This document shows, piece by piece, positions 1 to 5,709 of a stretch of DNA of 11,793 bases. This stretch comes from CAIWTU01 sp035686205 (lineage in GTDB: Bacteria; Desulfobacterota; Desulfuromonadia; Geobacterales; Geobacteraceae), in the NCBI GenBank assembly GCA_035686205.1, contig DASRZQ010000195.1:1-11793 (forward strand), written 5' to 3'. Numbering within the stretch: position 1 is the stretch's first letter; every line of letters starts with the position of its first letter. The notes under the pieces were generated by a model that made no database searches, was not told the DNA's origin, and saw nothing but the letters and a program-made list of their open reading frames with translations. A program made the position numbers and the translations under genes.

Positions 1-56
1 TTTGCCCAATCTCTTGATTTGCCGGCATAAGGGCGATCACAAGGATCGCCCCTGCG
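1..56 (-). repeat. Partial copy of the two-hairpin palindromic element, cut by the window edge
   Basis: Bases 31-56 contain one half-unit: an 8-bp stem (GGGCGATC pairing with GATCGCCC) with a five-base ACAAG loop, ending in CCCCTGCG instead of the usual CCCCTAC. It is the same unit as in the complete copies at 1823-1880 and 5614-5673, in the opposite orientation. Bases 1-7 (TTTGCCC) match the inner edge of the second half-unit, so the other half probably continues beyond the window, separated by 23 bases instead of 8-10. It begins directly after the trpD stop codon and could form a hairpin at the 3' end of the trp message. No T-run follows on the minus strand, so a terminator role is doubtful. 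Confidence 0.7.
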
Positions 57-1109
57 TCATTCATTTGTTAATTGTATCAATTTCTCCAACTGCTTAACGG
101 CCCGCCCCGAATCAATCGCATCGGCGGCCAGTTTAATCCCCTCCGGGACATTTCCGGCCTTCCCGGCCGCGACCAGGGCATAAGCCGCATTCATGAGTAC
201 TATATCCCGCTTGGGCCCCTCCTGTCCGTTGAGCACGGCCTTCACGATAGCGGCGTTTTCCAAGGCATCCCCTCCGTGAAGGTCTTCCATCCGGCATTGG
301 GGAAAGCCGAAATCATCCGGTCTGACAAGCGTGACGCTCACGCCATCGCGCGAAACTTCGGCGACACGGGTAGCGGTGGTAAGGGTTATCTCGTCCATGC
401 CGTCCATGCCGTGTACTACGAATCCGTGCCTGCAGCCGAGTTTTTTCAGGACATGGGCCATCTTTTCGGTGAGATCGTCCCGGTATACCCCGAGTACCTG
501 GCAGTCGGCCCCGGCGGGATTGGTAAGGGGCCCGAGGATATTGAAAATGGTGCGTATGCCGATCTCCCTGCGCGGACCTATAGCGTGCTTCATTGCCCCA
601 TGGAGGGCAGGCGCGAAAAGAAATCCGAGGCCGATGTCGTTAATGCATTTTTCTACCGTCTCCGGGGTTATGTCCAGGTTCACGCCGAGCGCCTCCAGCA
701 CATCGGCGCTGCCGCAGCAGGAAGAAACGGAGCGGTTGCCGTGCTTGGCGACTTTTACCGAGCAGGCGGACACGACAAAGGCCACGGTGGTGGATATATT
801 AAAGGTGTTCGTTCCGCTGCCGCCGGTCCCGCAGGTGTCGAGGATGGTCTCCAGGTCAAGATTGATGTCGTCCCGGTCGATATCAAGCACGTTCCTGCCG
901 ACCCTGATGCGGGTGGCCCGGTCGCGCATGACCCGCGCCGCGCCGGTAATCTCCTCCACGGTTTCGCCTTTCATGCGCAGAGCGGTGATGAAGGCGGCCA
1001 CCTGGGCGGGCGTAGCCTCCCCCGACATGATCTGGTCCATCACCTCGATCATTTCCGTTTCGGTCAGGTTTTCCCGCTCAACAACCCTGGCGATGGCTTT
1101 TTTGATCAT
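57..1109 (-). CDS. trpD: Anthranilate phosphoribosyltransferase TrpD
   Basis: This cytoplasmic enzyme transfers phosphoribose from PRPP to anthranilate, the second committed step of tryptophan synthesis. The 350 residues match the usual family length. The small helical N-terminal domain includes the typical run around residues 25-65 (SGEATPAQVAAF, then LRMKGET). The glycine-rich PRPP/anthranilate site DTCGTGGSGTNTFNIST lies at 91-107, and KHGNRSVSS at 122-130 is the second signature, followed by GSADVLEALG. A Cys-Cys pair (131-132) sits where many homologues have other residues; this is probably neutral. The start is supported by AAGGAAG five to six bases before the ATG. It is third in the trpE-trpG-trpD order, but 122 bases of repeat-rich spacer separate it from trpG, unlike the tight junctions common in trp operons. 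The gene looks intact. Confidence 0.97.
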   Translation of the reverse strand: MIKKAIARVVERENLTETEMIEVMDQIMSGEATPAQVAAFITALRMKGETVEEITGAARVMRDRATRIRVGRNVLDIDRDDINLDLETILDTCGTGGSGTNTFNISTTVAFVVSACSVKVAKHGNRSVSSCCGSADVLEALGVNLDITPETVEKCINDIGLGFLFAPALHGAMKHAIGPRREIGIRTIFNILGPLTNPAGADCQVLGVYRDDLTEKMAHVLKKLGCRHGFVVHGMDGMDEITLTTATRVAEVSRDGVSVTLVRPDDFGFPQCRMEDLHGGDALENAAIVKAVLNGQEGPKRDIVLMNAAYALVAAGKAGNVPEGIKLAADAIDSGRAVKQLEKLIQLTNE

Positions 1110-1126
1110 GCAACTTCCTTATTTGC

Positions 1127-1226
1127 AAGACGTAAAATGTAAGACGTGAGATGTAAAAACAGCAACACAAGAAAAACTTGCCGATTTTTGACTAATTCCG
1201 TCTTACGTTTCACACCTCACATCTAA
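1127..1226. repeat. Heptad (7-base period) repeat arrays facing each other between trpG and trpD
   Basis: The left block (1127-1154) divides exactly into four 7-mers: AAGACGT, AAAATGT, AAGACGT, GAGATGT. The right block (1199-1226) divides into CGTCTTA, CGTTTCA, CACCTCA, CATCTAA. The reverse complement of the right block belongs to the same family (TAAGACG and TGAAACG types), so the blocks are inverted relative to each other around a 44-base AT-rich core (1155-1198). Each unit follows roughly the pattern (A/G)A(A/G)A(C/T)GT. The array fills the spacer between the trpG stop and the trpD start. No ORF, transposase or terminator is visible within it. Confidence 0.75.
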
Positions 1227-1231
1227 CTGCC

Positions 1232-1801
1232 CTATTTCGTCATTTCCAGAAAATTCCGCAGAATGTCCATCCCCCGCTCGGTCAGGATCGATTCGGGATG
1301 GAACTGCACGCCCCAGATGGGCAGTTCTTTGTGCTGAAGCCCCATGACCTCCCCTTCCTCGACCCAGGCCGTGATTTCCAGGCAGTCGGGAAAGGTGGAA
1401 CGCTCGACCACCAGCGAATGGTAGCGGGTGGCCTGGAACGGGTCGGGGAGCCCCCTGAACAGGCCCTTACCGTTGTGGCGGATGGGCGATGTCTTTCCGT
1501 GCATAAGGTGGGCGCTGCGCACGACAATGCCGCCGAATGCCTCGCCGATCGACTGGTGTCCGAGACATACGCCGAGGATCGGGATTTTTCCGGCGAAGCG
1601 CTTCACGGCCGGCACGGAAATCCCGGCTTCGGACGGCGTACACGGACCCGGCGAAATGACGATCCGTTCCGGCGCGAGCCGTTCGATTTCCTCAAGGGAA
1701 ATCCGGTCGTTCCGGTAAACGGCGACATGTTCGCCCAGTTGTCCGAAATACTGGACGAGGTTGTAAGTAAAAGAGTCATAGTTGTCGATCATTAAAAGCA
1801 T
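1232..1801 (-). CDS. trpG: Anthranilate synthase glutamine amidotransferase subunit TrpG (possibly shared with PABA synthesis)
   Basis: Class I glutamine amidotransferase that releases ammonia from glutamine for TrpE, which uses it to make anthranilate from chorismate. It has 189 residues, typical for a stand-alone TrpG/PabA. The N-terminus MLLMIDNYDSFTYNLVQY is the family hallmark. The nucleophile is C79 in GVCLGHQ, and the other two triad members are H168 and E170 in FHPES. The oxyanion-site region SPGPCTP is at 50-56. The reading frame stays open upstream to 1867, but that part reads through the palindromic repeat, and the family N-terminus plus a GGGG five bases upstream favour the ATG at 1801. 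I see no separate pabA, so this subunit may also serve a PabB elsewhere; that is inference. It lies between trpE and trpD on the same strand. Confidence 0.96.
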   Translation of the reverse strand: MLLMIDNYDSFTYNLVQYFGQLGEHVAVYRNDRISLEEIERLAPERIVISPGPCTPSEAGISVPAVKRFAGKIPILGVCLGHQSIGEAFGGIVVRSAHLMHGKTSPIRHNGKGLFRGLPDPFQATRYHSLVVERSTFPDCLEITAWVEEGEVMGLQHKELPIWGVQFHPESILTERGMDILRNFLEMTK

Positions 1802-1822
1802 GTGTACCCCATTACGCATACC

Positions 1823-1880
1823 GTAGGGGCGATCCTCGTGATCGCCCTCATTTAAGGGCAAACACAAGGTTTGCCCCTAC
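1823..1880 (+). repeat. Complete two-hairpin palindromic element between trpE and trpG
   Basis: This 58-base element starts GTAGGGGC and ends GCCCCTAC. Hairpin 1 is GGGCGATC (1827-1834) with GATCGCCC (1840-1847) around a CTCGT loop. Hairpin 2 is GGGCAAAC (1856-1863) with GTTTGCCC (1869-1876) around an ACAAG loop. An 8-base spacer (1848-1855) joins them. The two halves are inverted copies of one unit, so the whole element is also an imperfect palindrome. It closely matches the copy at 5614-5673 and lies inside the trp transcript, eight bases after the trpE stop and 21 bases before the trpG start. It has no coding capacity and looks like a REP/MITE-type dispersed repeat. Confidence 0.9.
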
Positions 1881-1888
1881 ACAAAAAC

Positions 1889-3367
1889 CTAATCCAGCCC
1901 CTTCTCCGCGGCCTCTATGGCCTTCACCACGGCCATCGCCTTGTTCACGGTTTCCTGGTATTCGGAAGCCGGGTCCGAATCGGCGACGATGCCCGCCCCG
2001 GCCTGCAGATGGACCTTGCCGTCCTTGACGACGAGGGTCCTTATGGCTATGGCCATGTCCATGTTTCCCGAGAAAGAGAAATAGCCGACCGCACCGCCGT
2101 AAATTTCCCGGCGGACGGGCTCCAGTTCATCGATAATTTCCATCGCCCTCACCTTCGGCGCGCCGGAGAGAGTTCCCGCGGGGAATGTCGCCCGCAATAC
2201 GTCGAACGCGTCCCTGTTCGTTTCCAGGCTGCCCTGGACGTTGGAAACGATGTGCATCACGTGGGAATAGCGCTCAACTACCATAAGCTCGGACACCTGT
2301 ACCGTTCCGATCTCGCAGACCCGCCCAAGGTCGTTGCGCCCGAGATCGACCAGCATGACGTGTTCGGCGCGTTCCTTGGGATCGTCCAGAAGTTCCTGTT
2401 CGAAATGCAAGTCCTTTTCGGGGGATTCCCCGCGTGGCCTGGTGCCGGCAATGGGGCGGAGTTCCGCCGTGTTCCCCTCCTTGCGCACCATGACTTCCGG
2501 AGAAGCACCGACTACCAGCGTGTCGTCAAGGCGCAGGAAAAACATGTACGGAGAAGGGTTCAGGGTGCGCAGCACACGGTAGATTTCAAAGGGATCCACG
2601 GTCAGGTCGGCCGTAAAGCGCTGGGAAAGGACCACCTGGATTATGTCGCCGGCCTTGACGTATTCCTTCGCCTTGACCACCGATTCCTCGAAGGCCTGGC
2701 GGGAAACGTTCGAGACAAAGGCCGCCCTGCCGGCCGCAGGAGATGAGTTCAGGCGTCCGAGAGGGGTCTTCAGTTTTTTGACGATCAACTCGATCTTGGC
2801 GGTTGCTTCGTTATAGGCGTCTTCCGGTGAACGGCCTTCATCCAGATGAGCATTGGAAACGACCTTGATTTTCTGCAGCATGTTATCGAAAATCACTATC
2901 GTGTCCGTGAGAACGAAATAGCTGTCGTAGGCGCCGATGACCGGGGGATTATCCGTCTCCAGCCTCTCGAAATAGCGTACCATGTCGTAGCCGAGGTACC
3001 CGACGGCGCCGCCGAAAAAACGGGGCAGGCCGGGTATTTCGACCGGTCGGAACTTGTCGAGACAGGTTTTCAGGTAACCGAGCGGATCTTCGGCGTGCAG
3101 GCTCTCCACTGACCCGTCACCGGCAACGATTTCCACGGTATTGCCCCTGGAGCGGAACACTACCGAGGGGTTGGACCCGAGGAAACTGTAGCGCGCCCAT
3201 TTCTCGCCGCCTTCAATGCTCTCCAGCAGAAAGGAGAACCGGCCGTCGTCAACTTTCTTGAAGGCGCTGACCGGGGTGTCCATATCCGCCATTATTTCGC
3301 GGTAAACCGGAATGAGGTTCCCCCGGGAGGAAAGTTCCTTAAAGGTATCGATATCGGGATAGTACAT
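1889..3367 (-). CDS. trpE: Anthranilate synthase component I TrpE
   Basis: Chorismate-binding subunit that converts chorismate and ammonia (from TrpG) into anthranilate and pyruvate. The 492 residues are normal length. The N-terminal regulatory domain carries LLES at 47-50, the motif at the tryptophan feedback site, so end-product inhibition is expected. The catalytic domain shows PIAGT at 305-309, where alanine (A307) rather than the lysine typical of PabB argues for anthranilate synthase. It also has VDLGRNDLGRV at 340-350, PAGTLSGAPKVRAME at 396-410 and a GAGIVADSDPASEYQET C-terminal signature from 457. The open frame extends upstream to 3538, but the family N-terminus and GGAG five bases before the ATG at 3367 support this start. 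It is the first gene of the trp cluster and divergent from htpG. Confidence 0.97.
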   Translation of the reverse strand: MYYPDIDTFKELSSRGNLIPVYREIMADMDTPVSAFKKVDDGRFSFLLESIEGGEKWARYSFLGSNPSVVFRSRGNTVEIVAGDGSVESLHAEDPLGYLKTCLDKFRPVEIPGLPRFFGGAVGYLGYDMVRYFERLETDNPPVIGAYDSYFVLTDTIVIFDNMLQKIKVVSNAHLDEGRSPEDAYNEATAKIELIVKKLKTPLGRLNSSPAAGRAAFVSNVSRQAFEESVVKAKEYVKAGDIIQVVLSQRFTADLTVDPFEIYRVLRTLNPSPYMFFLRLDDTLVVGASPEVMVRKEGNTAELRPIAGTRPRGESPEKDLHFEQELLDDPKERAEHVMLVDLGRNDLGRVCEIGTVQVSELMVVERYSHVMHIVSNVQGSLETNRDAFDVLRATFPAGTLSGAPKVRAMEIIDELEPVRREIYGGAVGYFSFSGNMDMAIAIRTLVVKDGKVHLQAGAGIVADSDPASEYQETVNKAMAVVKAIEAAEKGLD

Positions 3368-3458
3368 GGCTGCTCCGGATTCGGCTTTGTCACGGCCGGC
3401 CAGGATGGCCGCAACATGGTGAATAAAATCGGATGGAAACGCCCCGAAAGGGATATTT

Positions 3459-3487
3459 ACACTAGCATAGCCCCATAACGCTGTCAA
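3459..3487 (-). promoter_or_regulatory. Predicted housekeeping promoter for trpE-trpG-trpD
   Basis: On the minus strand a perfect TTGACA -35 box (3482-3487) is followed by a 17-base spacer and TAGTGT (3459-3464). TGC immediately before the -10 makes it an extended -10. Transcription would begin near 3452, giving a leader of about 85 bases before trpE. That leader has only short GC-rich palindromes and no run of Trp codons, so classical attenuation is not supported. A trp repressor operator is not obvious. Confidence 0.6.
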
Positions 3488-3522
3488 GAAATGGGCTTTT
3501 GCGTCCGAATACAAAATTATGC

Positions 3523-3570
3523 CTTGAAAAATTGACACCTTGTGATTACTTTTAACAGGTTGAATACAAT
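3523..3570 (+). promoter_or_regulatory. Possible htpG promoter region (boxes uncertain)
   Basis: The region contains CTTGAAAA (3523-3530), which resembles the -35 of heat-shock sigma-32 promoters, but I find no CCCCAT-type -10 at the right distance. A TTGACA (3532-3537) and a TACAAT (3565-3570) are also present, but 27 bases apart, which is too far to pair. No CIRCE (HrcA) inverted repeat is visible. The promoter should lie in this 3488-3650 upstream region, but its type cannot be decided by eye. The htpG ribosome site is AAAGGAG at 3632-3638, 12 bases before the ATG. Confidence 0.25.
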
Positions 3571-3650
3571 GGCCGCCGGCAGTCCGTCTCCGGAAGGAAG
3601 TTTGCCGCGGACCAACCGAATAATATCATTCAAAGGAGAACCGAAAACCG

Positions 3651-5609
3651 ATGGCAAAGGTGACGAAACACTTTCAGACCGAGGTCCAGCAGCTGCTCGA
3701 CCTGGTAATCCATTCCCTCTATTCGAACAAGGATATTTTCCTCCGTGAGCTCATATCCAACGCGTCGGACGCTGTCGACAAGGCACGCTTCGAATCCCAC
3801 ACCAACCAGGCAATCCTCGAAAACAGCCCGGAATGGAAGATCAAGCTGATACCGGACAAGGAAGCAGGGACACTCACCATCAGCGACAACGGGATAGGCA
3901 TGACCATGGAGGAGGTGGAGGCCAATATCGGCACCATAGCCCAATCCGGCACACGCACTTTCCTGAAGAACCTGAAGGAAAAAAACATCCAGGACCATCC
4001 TGAGCTGATCGGCCAGTTCGGCGTCGGCTTCTACGCCTCATTCATGGCCGCCGACAGGGTGACGCTGGTTACGCGCAGGGCCGGAGGGGACAAAACCTCG
4101 GCGGTGCGCTGGGAGTCGGTAGGCGACGGCACTTACACCATCGAGGAAGCCGCTAAGGAATCCAGGGGAACGGACGTTATTCTGCACTTGAAGGAGGAAA
4201 TGCTCGAATACCTGGACGAATGGCGCATCCGCTCGATCGTCAAGAAATATTCCGATTATGTACAGTATCCGGTCGTCATGGATATAACCAGGGAGGAACT
4301 GCCGCAGGGAATCGACGGCAAGCCCATCGAAGGGGCCGAGAAAATAAAGAAGACGGAGGAAGAGACCCTGAACTCCATGAAGGCGATCTGGACCCGTCCG
4401 AAAAACGAGATCACCGAAGAGGAATACAACGAGTTCTACAAGCACATTTCGCATGACTATAACAATCCCTTCAAGACCATCCACTACGCGGCGGAGGGAG
4501 TCAGCGAATTCAAGGCCCTGCTTTACATCCCCGAGCAGAAACCGTTAGACCTTTTCCTCCACGATCCGCAGCGCAAAGGGGTTCACCTTTACGTGAAGCG
4601 GGTCTTCATAACCGACAGGTGCGAAAACCTTCTTCCCGAATACCTGCGCTTCGTCAAGGGCGTTGTCGACTCCAGCGACCTGCCGCTCAACGTCTCCCGG
4701 GAAATCCTCCAGGAAGACGTGCAGATCAAGCGGATCCAGAAAAACCTGGTCGGCAAGGTACTCGGCACCCTCGCGGAGATGAAGGAGAAAACGCCGGACG
4801 ACTATCTGAAATTCTACAGGGAATTCGGCCCGGTACTGAAGGAAGGGCTGCACTTCGATTACGGAAACAAGGAGAAGCTCCAGGAACTGGTGCTCTTCGA
4901 AAGCTCCGGAACCGAGCCGGGGAAATACATTTCGCTTAAGGAATACACGGCGCGGATGCCCGAAGCGCAGAAGGAGATTTATTACATCACGGGCGCCGAC
5001 CGCGCCGCCGTGGAGAACTCCCCGCATCTGGAAATCTGCCGCAAAAAGGACTTCGAGGTCCTCTTCCTCACCGATCCCATCGACGAATGGGTTGTACAGA
5101 GCTTGACGGAATACGACGGCAAAAAGCTGAAGTCGGTACTCAGGGGAGAACTGGAGGTCGACACGGAAGAGGAGAAAAAGGAAAAGGAAACCAGGAAGGA
5201 AGAGGCGAAGAAGCAGTATCTGGGCATCCTGGAATTCATAAAGGACAAGCTTGCCGACAAGGTCAAGGAGGTGCGCCTCTCCAGCCGCCTCACCGACAGC
5301 GCCTGCTGCCTGGTCGCCGACGAATACGGCATGAACGCCCACATGGAGCGCATCCTCAAGGCGATGAACCAGGAAATCCCGGAGTCGAAGCGAATCCTCG
5401 AACTGAATCCTGACCACCCGATCATGCGGATATTGAACGGACTTTATGAAAAGGACAGAAACAACCCGAAGCTGGTCGACTACTGTGAGCTCCTGTTCGA
5501 CCAGGCCCTGCTCACGGAAGGCTCGCCGATCAGGGACCCGCTCAGGTTCACGAAGCTGATCAGCGAACTGATGGTATTCGAAGGACAGTCTTTGGTGGAG
5601 AACAAATAG
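3651..5609 (+). CDS. htpG: Chaperone HtpG (bacterial Hsp90)
   Basis: ATP-dependent cytoplasmic chaperone that acts late on client proteins, often with DnaK. The 652 residues are close to family length. The N-terminal GHKL ATPase domain shows LRELISNASDA at 31-41 (E33 catalytic, N37 for magnesium), DNGIGM at 79-84, GTIAQSGT at 94-101 and the lid glycines GQFGVGFY at 121-128. The middle domain has LPLNVSREILQED, with R350 matching the arginine that contacts the ATP gamma-phosphate. A charged, lysine- and glutamate-rich stretch near residues 500-525 leads into the C-terminal dimerisation domain. There is no MEEVD tail, as expected for bacteria. It has AAAGGAG upstream, is transcribed divergently from trpE and converges on the histidine kinase. 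The gene looks intact. Confidence 0.98.
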   Translation: MAKVTKHFQTEVQQLLDLVIHSLYSNKDIFLRELISNASDAVDKARFESHTNQAILENSPEWKIKLIPDKEAGTLTISDNGIGMTMEEVEANIGTIAQSGTRTFLKNLKEKNIQDHPELIGQFGVGFYASFMAADRVTLVTRRAGGDKTSAVRWESVGDGTYTIEEAAKESRGTDVILHLKEEMLEYLDEWRIRSIVKKYSDYVQYPVVMDITREELPQGIDGKPIEGAEKIKKTEEETLNSMKAIWTRPKNEITEEEYNEFYKHISHDYNNPFKTIHYAAEGVSEFKALLYIPEQKPLDLFLHDPQRKGVHLYVKRVFITDRCENLLPEYLRFVKGVVDSSDLPLNVSREILQEDVQIKRIQKNLVGKVLGTLAEMKEKTPDDYLKFYREFGPVLKEGLHFDYGNKEKLQELVLFESSGTEPGKYISLKEYTARMPEAQKEIYYITGADRAAVENSPHLEICRKKDFEVLFLTDPIDEWVVQSLTEYDGKKLKSVLRGELEVDTEEEKKEKETRKEEAKKQYLGILEFIKDKLADKVKEVRLSSRLTDSACCLVADEYGMNAHMERILKAMNQEIPESKRILELNPDHPIMRILNGLYEKDRNNPKLVDYCELLFDQALLTEGSPIRDPLRFTKLISELMVFEGQSLVENK

Positions 5610-5613
5610 TTGG

Positions 5614-5673
5614 GTAGGGGCGATCCTTGTGATCGCCCTTCTTTTTGAGGGCAAACACAAGGTTTGCCCCTAC
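5614..5673 (+). repeat. Complete two-hairpin palindromic element after htpG
   Basis: This 60-base copy has the same layout and orientation as the one at 1823-1880. GTAGGG opens it; hairpin 1 has stem 5618-5625/5631-5638 with a CTTGT loop; a 10-base spacer follows; hairpin 2 has stem 5649-5656/5662-5669 with an ACAAG loop; and CCTAC closes it. The 5-base loops are complementary to each other. It starts four bases after the htpG stop and lies between the convergent ends of htpG and the histidine kinase gene. Confidence 0.9.
5618..5646 (+). terminator. htpG: Probable intrinsic terminator of htpG, formed by the repeat
   Basis: The first hairpin of the palindromic element (8-bp GC-rich stem, 5-base loop) is followed directly by TTCTTTTT. 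Stem plus T-run just after the htpG stop fits a rho-independent terminator. The copy at 1823-1880 has no comparable T-run (TCATTTAA), so this function appears specific to this copy. Confidence 0.55.
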
Positions 5674-5709
5674 GAAAACGAAAATAACCTTGCCGGCACT
5701 TCCTCCCGG

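Noticed and set aside
72..1149. Long plus-strand reading frames opposite trpD (356 and 272 codons)
   Set aside because: They are antisense shadows of an intact, well-conserved trpD; they have no ribosome sites and no recognisable protein features.
1127..1226. CRISPR-like array
   Set aside because: Units are only 7 bases long with no spacers between them, and no cas gene is present.
1871..2746. 291-codon plus-strand frame opposite trpE
   Set aside because: Antisense to a conserved catalytic domain with all signatures intact; its composition (His/Arg rich) is typical of a shadow frame.
3361..3458. Trp attenuator with leader peptide before trpE
   Set aside because: A short reading frame starts in the leader but contains only one Trp codon and overlaps the trpE start; no terminator/antiterminator pair with a T-run is visible.
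3523..3570. Firm sigma-32 promoter or CIRCE operator for htpG
   Set aside because: Only the -35-like CTTGAAAA is present; no matching -10 and no TTAGCACTC/GAGTGCTAA repeat were found.
4545..5660. 371-codon minus-strand frame opposite htpG
   Set aside because: Shadow of htpG codon bias; it lacks any family resemblance and would run through the palindromic repeat.
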